Shown in pieces: positions 6,263-14,263 of a stretch of 64,000 nucleotides of DNA. The notes beneath the pieces are model-generated. The model was not told where the DNA came from. It saw nothing but the letters and a program-made list of their open reading frames with translations, and did not search any database. The DNA comes from Candidatus Saccharimonadota bacterium (GTDB taxonomy: Bacteria; Patescibacteriota; Saccharimonadia; Saccharimonadales; Saccharimonadaceae). Where the stretch lies: assembly GCA_017404325.1 (NCBI GenBank), contig JAFRCO010000007.1, positions 39,172 to 103,171 of the forward strand, read 5' to 3'. Each line of letters begins with the position of its first letter. Positions within the stretch are counted from its first letter, which is position 1. The position numbers were made by a program, and so were the translations under genes.

Positions 6263-8440
6263 ATGGAAATAATAAACCCTAATGGTAAGAAGACCGTAAG
6301 GTTGTCTACTCAGTGGTTAGGGCGCGAGCTTTCTCTAGAGGTAAATAGAGTTGGTTTTCGTTCGACTTCGTCGGTACTCGTTACCTACGGAGATACAGTA
6401 GTTTTAGGGTCAGTCGTAGTCGGGACGAAGCCGGTAGTATTAGATTACTTCCCGCTTTCGATAGATTACGAGGAAAAATGGTATGCGGCAGGAAAAATTT
6501 CTGGCTCGCGCTTTATTAAGAGAGAGGGGAAACCGGCAGATGAGGCGATTTTGGTTGGGCGGTTAATTGACCGACCGATTAGGCCGCTCTTCCCTAAGGG
6601 ATATCGCCAAGAGATTCAAGTTGTTTGTACGGTTCTTTCGATGGATCCGTCGTTTAGGCCGGATTGTGTCGCGATGATTGCGGCGAGTTCGGCTCTTATG
6701 AACGCTGGTTTGCCGTTTGATGGACCGGTAGCGGGGATTAGAATTGGACGAATTGGGGGTGAATTTAAGGGATTCTTGTCGCCGGAGGAACGTGAAGAAT
6801 CGCCGATGGATCTCGTTGTTGCTTGTAAAGAAGGTAAAGTGATGATGGTCGAGGCTGGGATGAAAGAAGTTCCGGAAGAGACGATTATTGAGGCAATGCA
6901 CTGGGCAGTAAAGAATGTTCAGCCAGTCTTAGATTTACAAAAAGAATTAGCGAAGCAAGTTGCTGCGACACCGCAAGAATATGAGTTGGTTTTGCCGGAT
7001 GAAGAAGTTCTTAAGGAAGTTGAAGATTGGACGAAGGGTAAATTTGGAGCGAAAGTACGTGGAAATGTCATGGAGAGATCGCAGATTTTAGATGAGATCA
7101 AGTATGCGATGCATGATGAGTTTGCGCTTTCTAAAGGTCAAGGCGAGACGGACAATGAGAAGGTTGAATGGTATGACGAGAATCTTCGAGATGTTTATGA
7201 TCAAGCGTTCGAGTTAGCTTTATTTAAGGAAGTTCGAAGAGGGATTGTTGAAGAGGGGATTAGACCGGACGGACGTAAATTAAATGAAGTTCGTCCTTTG
7301 TCTTCGCAGGTTGGGATTTTGCCGAGAACACACGGTTCTTCTCTGTTTACGCGTGGCGTAACGCAGGCTATGAATATTGTGACTTTAGCGCCGTTATCAT
7401 ATTCACAAGATGTTGATACGATGGAAGTGACAGACGGAAAGCGTCGTTATATGCATCATTATAATGCGCCGTCTTATACGGTTGGGGAGCCTGGAAGAAT
7501 TGGTTCGCCGGGACGACGAGAAATTGGACATGGTTATCTCGCGGAGCGAGCCTTGATTCCGGTATTACCTTCGGAAGAGGAGTTCCCTTATGCGATTCGT
7601 TCGGTGACTGAGATTATGTCTCAAAATGGTTCGACTTCTATGGCAGCGACTTGTTCATCTTGTATGGCGTTAATGGACGCTGGTGTTCCGATTAAAAGAC
7701 CAGTTTCGGGCGTAGCGATGGGTCTCATGGTTGATGTTCCTAAGGGTACAGAAATTACAGCGGATGATGTTGATAAGGCATATGTCTTAACAGATTTGAT
7801 GGATGCGGAAGATTTCGCAGGTGATATGGACTTTAAGGTGACTGGTACGACGGAAGGCGTGACGGCGCTTCAGATGGATATGAAAGTACATGGGTTGCCG
7901 GTTGAGATTATGGAAAAAGCTTTGAAACAATCTCATGAAGGACGAATGTTTATTTTGAATCACATTCTCGAAGTAATTCCGGAGCCAAAGAAAGAGATTT
8001 CGCCGTATGCGCCGAGAATTGAGAAGCTGATGATTAATCCGGATAAAATCGGAGCAGTAATCGGTAAGGGCGGGGAAATGATTAATAAGATTACGACTGA
8101 GACTGGAGCGGAAGTGGATATTGAAGATTCAGGGCTCGTCACGATTTCGGGAAGTGATCCGGAGAAGATTCAGAAGGCGCTTGAATGGGTCAAATCATTA
8201 ACTGAAGAACCGGAAGTCGGAAAGATTTATGAAGGTACTGTTGTAACTATCAAAGATTTCGGTGCATTTGTGAATATTATGCCGGGGATTGATGGAATGT
8301 TACATATTTCGCAAATTGTTGAAGGGCGGAGACTTAAGTCGGTTGACGAGGTTTTGAAGGTTGGGCAGAAGGTTAAGGTTCGCTTGGTAGCGATTGATAA
8401 TGGAAAATTGTCATTGTCGATGATTGGTGTTGATAAATAA
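6263..8440 (+). CDS. pnp: Polyribonucleotide nucleotidyltransferase (PNPase)
   Basis: 3'-to-5' phosphorolytic exoribonuclease of RNA decay. 725 residues in the standard order: RNase PH core 1, helical linker, catalytic RNase PH core 2 (QNGSTSMAATCSSCMALMDAGVPIKRPVSG), KH domain with the GXXG loop in VIGKGGEMI, and S1 domain (VGKIYEGTVVTIKDFGAFV). I chose ATG 6263, preceded by AAAGGAAC, so the protein begins MEIINPNGKKTVRL; the longer frame from 6185 runs through the leader. lepA follows 1 base after the stop. Confidence 0.97.
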   Translation: MEIINPNGKKTVRLSTQWLGRELSLEVNRVGFRSTSSVLVTYGDTVVLGSVVVGTKPVVLDYFPLSIDYEEKWYAAGKISGSRFIKREGKPADEAILVGRLIDRPIRPLFPKGYRQEIQVVCTVLSMDPSFRPDCVAMIAASSALMNAGLPFDGPVAGIRIGRIGGEFKGFLSPEEREESPMDLVVACKEGKVMMVEAGMKEVPEETIIEAMHWAVKNVQPVLDLQKELAKQVAATPQEYELVLPDEEVLKEVEDWTKGKFGAKVRGNVMERSQILDEIKYAMHDEFALSKGQGETDNEKVEWYDENLRDVYDQAFELALFKEVRRGIVEEGIRPDGRKLNEVRPLSSQVGILPRTHGSSLFTRGVTQAMNIVTLAPLSYSQDVDTMEVTDGKRRYMHHYNAPSYTVGEPGRIGSPGRREIGHGYLAERALIPVLPSEEEFPYAIRSVTEIMSQNGSTSMAATCSSCMALMDAGVPIKRPVSGVAMGLMVDVPKGTEITADDVDKAYVLTDLMDAEDFAGDMDFKVTGTTEGVTALQMDMKVHGLPVEIMEKALKQSHEGRMFILNHILEVIPEPKKEISPYAPRIEKLMINPDKIGAVIGKGGEMINKITTETGAEVDIEDSGLVTISGSDPEKIQKALEWVKSLTEEPEVGKIYEGTVVTIKDFGAFVNIMPGIDGMLHISQIVEGRRLKSVDEVLKVGQKVKVRLVAIDNGKLSLSMIGVDK

Positions 8441-8441
8441 A

Positions 8442-10226
8442 ATGGATAAAATACGAAATTTCTGCATTATTGCGCATATTGATCACGGGAAGTCGACGAT
8501 TGCGGATCGGATGATGGAGCTGACGGGTACGGTAGAAAAGCGTGAGATGAAGGCTCAACTTCTCGATTCAATGGAACTTGAACGAGAAAAGGGGATTACG
8601 ATTAAGCTCGCGCCAGTGACGATGAAGTGGAAAGGATGTACTTTGAATTTGATTGATACGCCGGGGCATGTAGATTTTTCGTATGAAGTTTCGCGGTCGT
8701 TACAGGCGGTTGAGATGGCAGTTCTTGTTGTTGATGCAACGCAGGGAATTCAGGCGCAGACGCTGGCGAACGTTTACTTAGCCTTAGAACATAATCTAAA
8801 GATTATTCCGGTGATTAATAAAATTGATCTTCCGGCGGCGGATGTAGAAAAAACGGCGGCGGAAATTATGAATTTATTGGGGTGTTCGCGAGAGGAGATT
8901 ATTGAAGTATCTGGAAAAACAGGGCAGAATGTGGATAAGATTTTAGATGTATTGAGTCGTTACGAGGCTCAGTCACTTCGAGCGCTCCCTGTTGACAACT
9001 GTCTACAGACTAAAGCGTTGATATTTGATTCGTATTTCGATGATTATAGAGGGGTGGTTTTATATGTCCGGATTTTTGAAGGGGAGATTTTGAAAAACTC
9101 GGAGATTTTGATGATGGGGGCAGAGACGAAAGGGGTGGCACTCGAAGTCGGGATTTTGACACCAAAAATGACGCCACGTGACAAGCTGTCTCAGGGTGAA
9201 ATTGGCTATATTGTGACGAATTTAAAAACAACGCGGGAAGCGAGAGTTGGTGATACGGTGACGTTAGCGAAAAATCCAGCAACAGTGGCTTTGCCTGGGT
9301 ATAAAAATGTGTTGCCGTTTGTTTATGCAGGGTTTTTCCCCGTTTCGAACGATCAATACAAAGAATTAAAAGAAGCAGTAGAAAAGTTAAGTTTGTCGGA
9401 TTCGGCTTTGAAGTTCGAACCGGAGAATTCGCCGGTTTTAGGGTTCGGTCTTAGGATTGGATTTTTAGGGCTTTTACACATGGATATTATTCGGGAGCGG
9501 CTAGAAAGAGAATTTAATTTAGATTTAATCGTCACTAATCCATCGACAAATTATGAGGTGGTTTTGAATAATGGGGAAATAATTGAAATTAAATCGGCGG
9601 CAGATTTACCGGATGCTTCAGAAATCCGAGAAATTCGGGAGCCATGGGTAAAAGGTGAAATAATTTTACCGAAAGAAATGATTGGAAACGTTTTAAATTT
9701 AATTAATGAGAAACGTGGGCATCAAACGAATTTGTCGTATATTGAGGGTAGGGCAGTAATTGACTTTGAGGCGCCGATGGCGAATTTATTAACCGATTTT
9801 TATGATCAATTAAAATCGGCGACGAGCGGGTATGCATCGTTTAACTATGAGTTAAATGGTTATAAAGCAGAAGATTTAGTTAGAATTGACTTCTTAGTCG
9901 GGGGACATAAGATTGATGCGCTATCCGTAATGGCGCACCGTTCGGAAGCGGAGGGAATTGGGCGTGAAGTGACGAAAAAATTAAAAGAAGTAATTCCCCG
10001 TCAAAACTATGAGGTTGCTTTGCAGGCGGCAATTGGAGCAAGGATAATTGCGCGAGAGACTATTGGGGCCTACCGAAAGGATGTGACGGTAAAAATTCAT
10101 ACTGGCGATCGAGATAGAAAGGCAAAGTTGCTCGAAAAACAGAAACGCGGAAAAGCGCGGATGAAGAGGTTTGGTAAAATTGATATTCCGAGCGAAGCAT
10201 TTACGGTAATGCTGAAGCGGGACTAA
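8442..10226 (+). CDS. lepA: Elongation factor 4 (LepA), ribosome back-translocating GTPase
   Basis: 594 residues. G1 is AHIDHGKSTIADRMM, G2/G3 are EREKGITIK and DTPGHVDF, and G4 is NKIDLP. The LepA-specific C-terminal domain ends RFGKIDIPSEAFTVMLKRD with the basic GKARMKRFGK stretch. It acts on stalled or mistranslocated ribosomes. It starts at the ATG at 8442, one base after pnp, with no clear ribosome site, so it is probably translated by coupling. A 10-bp hairpin covers its stop codon. Confidence 0.96.
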   Translation: MDKIRNFCIIAHIDHGKSTIADRMMELTGTVEKREMKAQLLDSMELEREKGITIKLAPVTMKWKGCTLNLIDTPGHVDFSYEVSRSLQAVEMAVLVVDATQGIQAQTLANVYLALEHNLKIIPVINKIDLPAADVEKTAAEIMNLLGCSREEIIEVSGKTGQNVDKILDVLSRYEAQSLRALPVDNCLQTKALIFDSYFDDYRGVVLYVRIFEGEILKNSEILMMGAETKGVALEVGILTPKMTPRDKLSQGEIGYIVTNLKTTREARVGDTVTLAKNPATVALPGYKNVLPFVYAGFFPVSNDQYKELKEAVEKLSLSDSALKFEPENSPVLGFGLRIGFLGLLHMDIIRERLEREFNLDLIVTNPSTNYEVVLNNGEIIEIKSAADLPDASEIREIREPWVKGEIILPKEMIGNVLNLINEKRGHQTNLSYIEGRAVIDFEAPMANLLTDFYDQLKSATSGYASFNYELNGYKAEDLVRIDFLVGGHKIDALSVMAHRSEAEGIGREVTKKLKEVIPRQNYEVALQAAIGARIIARETIGAYRKDVTVKIHTGDRDRKAKLLEKQKRGKARMKRFGKIDIPSEAFTVMLKRD

Positions 10227-10243
10227 CTATATAATAGTTAGTC
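10221..10243 (+). terminator. Hairpin over the lepA stop codon
   Basis: A 10-bp perfect inverted repeat with a 3-base loop (10221-10230 / 10234-10243). It is AT-rich and followed directly by TGTTATAATTT. It could be a weak terminator for lepA, or an operator, because the -10 box of the next gene starts only 5 bases after it. Confidence 0.5.
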
Positions 10244-10259
10244 GTGTTATAATTTAGAC

Positions 10260-10763
10260 ATGAAAAATAAATTTTCGGTTTTTTGTATTATTTTAGGATT
10301 GGTTTTTTGTTTTAGTGTAGCAAATGTGATGGCGATTTCGGAAAAACAGGAAAATGCAATTGTTGATAATTGTGAAAAAATCAAAGACAGTTTAAAGAAT
10401 ATTCAAAAAGCGGATGCGAAAGCGCGAGTGTTTTTAGGTTCGCATTATGAAACGGTGCTGTCGAAATACGTGACGTCATTAAACGTGAGATTGGTAGAAA
10501 ATAATTTATCGAAATCGAACTTGATTGATAATCAGAATGAGCTTGCAAAAACAAAGGAAGCGTTTTCAACAACTTTCGTTGATTATCAAAAAGAATTGGA
10601 GGAGTTAGTGGCGATGGACTGTAGGGTGGAACCGGAAAAGTTTTATGAAAAATTAATTTCGGTAAGGGTGAAACGAAAGAATGTGGCTTTAGGTGTTTCT
10701 AAAATGCGAGAGTTAGCGATTAAAAATATAAAGTTAGTAAAAGACTTAAAGGAGAATTTATGA
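10260..10763 (+). CDS. Secreted hypothetical protein, helical
   Basis: 167 residues. A signal peptide covers about 1-25 (hydrophobic IILGLVFCFSVANVMA). The mature part is charged and mostly helical, with single Cys residues near positions 38 and 121 that could form a disulfide. No family recognised. TGTTATAAT (10248-10253) ends 6 bases before the ATG, so it is leaderless by position. The 3' end overlaps the next gene as ATGA. With 10760 and 11156 it forms a three-gene surface cluster. Confidence 0.7.
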   Translation: MKNKFSVFCIILGLVFCFSVANVMAISEKQENAIVDNCEKIKDSLKNIQKADAKARVFLGSHYETVLSKYVTSLNVRLVENNLSKSNLIDNQNELAKTKEAFSTTFVDYQKELEELVAMDCRVEPEKFYEKLISVRVKRKNVALGVSKMRELAIKNIKLVKDLKENL

Positions 10764-11104
10764 CGACGGGCGGACGGAATTTAGTTTTACTTGGAGTCGG
10801 ATCGATTTTAATAGCGTTTATAATGACAGGAGTTTCGTTAGCGGTGTATCACAATTCGGGGGACATATACCTAGATCGTTCGCGACCAGGTTTTTTGCCG
10901 GACGAAGAAGAATTAAAAGAGGAAGAAGTAAAAGAAGAGGAATACGAGTTTAGCAAAACCGGAACGCTTTCGGAAGAAGTTTTAGACGAATATTTAAAAC
11001 ATTTGAAAGAAGAAATTGAAATTATTGATTCATATGAAGAACCGTTTAATACTGGACTACTTTCAGATGAAAGTTTAGGTATTCCGGCTGAAGACAAAGA
11101 ATAA
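10760..11104 (+). CDS. Small single-pass membrane protein with acidic tail
   Basis: 114 residues. One membrane helix (about 8-29, LVLLGVGSILIAFIMTGVSLAVY) is followed by a strongly acidic outer or inner region rich in Glu (EELKEEEVKEEEYEF). No family recognised. It overlaps the previous gene by 4 bases (ATGA), so it is translationally coupled to the secreted helical protein. Confidence 0.7.
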   Translation: MTTGGRNLVLLGVGSILIAFIMTGVSLAVYHNSGDIYLDRSRPGFLPDEEELKEEEVKEEEYEFSKTGTLSEEVLDEYLKHLKEEIEIIDSYEEPFNTGLLSDESLGIPAEDKE

Positions 11105-11107
11105 AAC

Positions 11108-11137
11108 TTGATTTTTAACTGAAAAAGCTTATATAAT
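11108..11137 (+). promoter_or_regulatory. Promoter of the fibro-slime protein gene
   Basis: TTGATT at 11108-11113, 18-bp spacer and TATAAT at 11132-11137, followed by a GAAAGG ribosome site at 11144-11149 before the ATG at 11156. Confidence 0.7.
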
Positions 11138-11155
11138 AAAAGTGAAAGGTAAAAA

Positions 11156-12286
11156 ATGAAGCAGAAGAATCAAAATATTCAGATAATAGGAGGGGTAATA
11201 ATAGCTGTTTTTGTGATTGCGATTATTTTTACTGTGACGCAATTATCAGGAACTGTAACGGAAATTATGGATACGGCAGTTTCTAGAACTCCGGACGCAA
11301 TACTGGCTAGTGCTGGGATTGAAGAGGGGATGAATGTTTCTTTGCCGGTACTATATTATGATCAGAAGTCGGATAAATGTGTCGATATGTATGACACGAG
11401 TTTAAGTAATGAATTAAAGAAACGCCAGTTTGAATGGACGAGCTGTGATTATATTCGAAAAGAAGTTGAGGAGGGGTTAGTAGAATCCGAACTTGATGAA
11501 AAATATTCGTTAGTTGGCAAAGGCGGAAAACTAACTCCAAATAAAGGCCTAGATGATATTTCGAGATGGTTTACGGAAGTTGAGGGGAAAAGTAACTCGT
11601 ATAGTGGTGTACTTAAGATGAATTATGATGCGGAGAAATCGGAGTTTGAGTTTTTCGACGGCGAGTTTTATCCTTTGGATGAAGTTGAATTCGGCGAAGG
11701 GGATTCGGTAAATAGCGATGGTCATAATCATTTGTTTACGATGAGTTTTGCGGTTCCTTTCACGGCGTTATTAAGCGGAGAAGAAGAAGTTGAGATAAGT
11801 GCGGATGATGATACTTTTGTATTCGTAGGTAAAGAATTAGTTGCGGATATGGGCGGAATTCATGATGCAACTACGAAGATCTTGAAGATTGAAAAGAATG
11901 GAGATATTTATGTAAAATCTTCGGATGAAGAAGAGCCAGTGTTCTCCGGAGTAAATATTGGTGAGAACCGAAATTCGATTATCAGAATCTTCCATGCAGA
12001 TCGAGATTCGAAAGATTCGACCTTTAAGGTTAGATTTAGTAAGATGGATTTGAATGTAACGAATGTTAAAATAGCAGAATCCGGAGAAGATGGAGTACAG
12101 ATTGCGTATGACCCATCAGATTTAACTTATACAGCACCGCTAGGTGAAAGTTTAGTCCTACAACCGGATAATACGAAGAGCAAAATCGTCATGGCAACAA
12201 TTGAAGGTGGAATAGTTTTAGTTTTGTCAGTCTTATTAACTTCGGCGATTCACTTTATCTTTAGAGCTAGAGAACAGAAACAATAA
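11156..12286 (+). CDS. Membrane-anchored fibro-slime (PA14-like) domain surface protein
   Basis: 376 residues. An N-terminal membrane helix (about 9-30) and a C-terminal one (about 348-368) bracket an exposed domain. Residues about 190-300 match the fibro-slime pattern: FTMSFAVPFTALL, then DDDTFVFVGKELVADMGGIHDA, then NSIIRIFHADRDSKDSTFKVRF. In known members this beta-sandwich, related to PA14, binds carbohydrate in adhesins of slime-mould and fibre-degrading organisms. Here the inference is a surface adhesin, possibly for a host cell. The gene ends exactly where the convergent tsaB ends (no gap). Confidence 0.75.
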   Translation: MKQKNQNIQIIGGVIIAVFVIAIIFTVTQLSGTVTEIMDTAVSRTPDAILASAGIEEGMNVSLPVLYYDQKSDKCVDMYDTSLSNELKKRQFEWTSCDYIRKEVEEGLVESELDEKYSLVGKGGKLTPNKGLDDISRWFTEVEGKSNSYSGVLKMNYDAEKSEFEFFDGEFYPLDEVEFGEGDSVNSDGHNHLFTMSFAVPFTALLSGEEEVEISADDDTFVFVGKELVADMGGIHDATTKILKIEKNGDIYVKSSDEEEPVFSGVNIGENRNSIIRIFHADRDSKDSTFKVRFSKMDLNVTNVKIAESGEDGVQIAYDPSDLTYTAPLGESLVLQPDNTKSKIVMATIEGGIVLVLSVLLTSAIHFIFRAREQKQ

Positions 12287-12619
12287 TTATTTACGAGGTT
12301 TTGAAATATTTGCACCTCGACCATAGTCAGGAAGAATGATTTTGTGCTTTTCGCCGTGATGGTCGAAAAGCGGGATGTTTAATTCGGAAGCGAGCGCGTT
12401 AATTATGCTAGCGCCGATGCGAAGACCAGTGAAAGAACCGGGTCCGGACATAAAAGTAATTTCGGTAATATCTTGAAATGTTTTATGATTTTCGGCTAGT
12501 TTGTCGTGTATAAATTTTAAGAGTTTTTCGGCTAAGTCGCGATCAAAATTTTCACGATATTCCTTATCGTCTAGTTTTAGAATCGTTTCAGGCGTGCTGG
12601 TGTCTAAATATAGTTTCAT
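12287..12619 (-). CDS. tsaB: TsaB, truncated form (N-terminal half only)
   Basis: Partner of TsaD/TsaE in making N6-threonylcarbamoyladenosine at position 37 of ANN-decoding tRNAs. The TsaB hallmark MSGPGSFTGLRIG is clear, with an N-terminal LDTSTPETIL strand. At 110 residues it is about half the usual length and lacks the second actin-like lobe. There is no frameshift sign: it has a clean stop and is adjacent to tsaE with a 4-base ATGA overlap. It may be a genuine minimal form in this lineage. Confidence 0.82.
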   Translation of the reverse strand: MKLYLDTSTPETILKLDDKEYRENFDRDLAEKLLKFIHDKLAENHKTFQDITEITFMSGPGSFTGLRIGASIINALASELNIPLFDHHGEKHKIILPDYGRGANISKPRK

Positions 12620-13020
12620 ATTATTACCTCGCGTGAATCATCTTCGTTATACTTAATTTCGATTCTTTGATGATTTTCTGGAAGAAGGTCTTTGATCGAT
12701 TCTCCCCATTCGATAATGACGATGTTTTTAAGATTAGATAAATTTTCTTGGAGATCTTCTGCCATAAGTCCGGGAGATTGAAGACGATAAAAATCATAAT
12801 GAACTAAAAAGCCGCCGTTTTTTAAAGCGTAAGATTTTGAAATTGTAAAACTCGGACTCGTAACAGGTTCTTTAACTCCGAGACCTTTAGCGAGGCCGCG
12901 GACGAAAGTAGTTTTTCCAGCACCAACATCGCCGACAAGTTCGATGATCGTCGGGATTTTGATTGTTTTGGCGAAAGACTCGCCAAAGAGAAGCATTTCT
13001 TGCTCTGATTTGACCTTCAT
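12616..13020 (-). CDS. tsaE: tRNA threonylcarbamoyladenosine biosynthesis ATPase TsaE
   Basis: 134 residues, normal length. It has Walker A GDVGAGKTTFVRGLAKGLG, the switch segment VTSPSFTISKSY, HYDFYRL and the IIEWGE motif of this P-loop family. It is translated just before tsaB (ATGA overlap), so the two are coupled. The -10 (TGATATAAT, minus strand, plus 13027-13032) ends 6 bases before the ATG; the mRNA should be leaderless. Confidence 0.93.
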   Translation of the reverse strand: MKVKSEQEMLLFGESFAKTIKIPTIIELVGDVGAGKTTFVRGLAKGLGVKEPVTSPSFTISKSYALKNGGFLVHYDFYRLQSPGLMAEDLQENLSNLKNIVIIEWGESIKDLLPENHQRIEIKYNEDDSREVII

Positions 13021-13034
13021 TATATAATTATATC
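13021..13034. promoter_or_regulatory. 14-bp symmetric bidirectional leaderless promoter (tsaE / murC)
   Basis: Only 14 bases separate the tsaE and murC start codons. They contain overlapping -10 boxes on the two strands: TATAAT at 13023-13028 (+) and its reverse at 13027-13032 (-). Each ends exactly 6 bases before its ATG. A possible -35 for murC (TTGCTC, 13000-13005, spacing 17) lies inside the tsaE coding region. Confidence 0.75.
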
Positions 13035-14258
13035 ATGAGAATATATATATCTGGAATTGAGGGGACGGGGATGGGACCTCTTGCATTAATGGCGAAAACA
13101 GCAGGGTTTACAGTTTTCGGTTCGGATTCAACGGAAGGGTTGATTCATAATGAATTGGTAAGTGCGGGAATTGAAGTTTCGTTAGGTGAACAGAACGGAG
13201 ATTTTTTAAAATCTAAATTGGAAGATGGGGTAGATTGGTTTTGTTATACATCGGCGCTTAAAGATGATCATCCGGAGTTAGTCCTGGCGCGTGAATTGGG
13301 AATTAGGGTAACAAAACGTGATGATTTAACGGCGTTTTTAGTTTCGGAACTAGGTTTAAAAATGGTGGCAGTAGCAGGAACGCATGGGAAAACTACAACA
13401 ACATCGATGATTATTTTTGCGGCTTTAAAATTAGGTTTACCAGTTTCTTATATTGTAGGGACAACTTTAGGATTTGCGCCGAGCGGAGCTTATCATGATG
13501 GTGATAAATATTTCGTCTATGAGGCGGATGAATACGATCGAAACTTTTTAAAATATAATCCATGGCTTGCGGTAATTCCGGCGGTAAGTTATGATCATCC
13601 AGATATTTATCCGACAGAAGAAGATTATAAAAAAGCGTTTGAGCAGTTTAAGAATCAAAGTGAACAGGTGATTGAAACTAGTGAGACATTTGTTGCGGAT
13701 GATTTTAAATTGGCAGGCGAGGCGAGAAGATTCGACGCGAGTCTTGCGGCGGAAGCGGTGTTTAGGATGATGAAGGAAGAAGCTAAGACTTCGGATGGAT
13801 TAATTGAGATTTTGAATGAATTTCCGGGAGTGGGGAGACGATTTGAGAAAATTAGTGACGGAGTTTATACAGATTATGCGCATCATCCGGAAGAAATCAT
13901 GGCAACAATAGAAGTGGCGAAAGATGAAGCGCGGATTGTAGGAAAAAAAGGCGTAATCGCTGTTTATCAGCCGCATCAGAATACGAGACAACATGAAGTT
14001 TTTAATGGATATAAAGACGCATTTTTAGGTATAGATAAACTATTTTGGTTGCCGACTTATTTAACGCGAGAAAATCCAGAATTAAAAGTAATAGAACCAG
14101 ATGAATTTATTAATTCACTTTCGAACTCGGAAGTTGCAGAGTCTGCAAAATTAAATGATGATTTAGAAGAAAAATTGAAAAACTATTTAGAGGAAGGATA
14201 TTTAGTAGTTTTGATGACGGCGGGACCAGCAGATAGTTGGTTTAGGGAGAAGTTTTAA
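13035..14258 (+). CDS. murC: UDP-N-acetylmuramate--L-alanine ligase (MurC family), compact
   Basis: ATP-dependent Mur ligase adding the first amino acid to UDP-MurNAc. 407 residues, shorter than the usual 450-480. It has the N-terminal GIEGTGMGPLA Rossmann motif, P-loop AGTHGKTTTTSM and C-terminal TDYAHHPEEI and YQPHQNTR. The central metal loop reads EADEYD, as in the recycling ligase Mpl, instead of MurC's EADESD. About 50 residues of the central domain around the GxHN region are missing or degenerate. MurC is favoured by the C-terminal motifs, but an Mpl-like role is possible. It is leaderless by promoter position. Confidence 0.82.
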   Translation: MRIYISGIEGTGMGPLALMAKTAGFTVFGSDSTEGLIHNELVSAGIEVSLGEQNGDFLKSKLEDGVDWFCYTSALKDDHPELVLARELGIRVTKRDDLTAFLVSELGLKMVAVAGTHGKTTTTSMIIFAALKLGLPVSYIVGTTLGFAPSGAYHDGDKYFVYEADEYDRNFLKYNPWLAVIPAVSYDHPDIYPTEEDYKKAFEQFKNQSEQVIETSETFVADDFKLAGEARRFDASLAAEAVFRMMKEEAKTSDGLIEILNEFPGVGRRFEKISDGVYTDYAHHPEEIMATIEVAKDEARIVGKKGVIAVYQPHQNTRQHEVFNGYKDAFLGIDKLFWLPTYLTRENPELKVIEPDEFINSLSNSEVAESAKLNDDLEEKLKNYLEEGYLVVLMTAGPADSWFREKF

Positions 14259-14263
14259 AAAAT

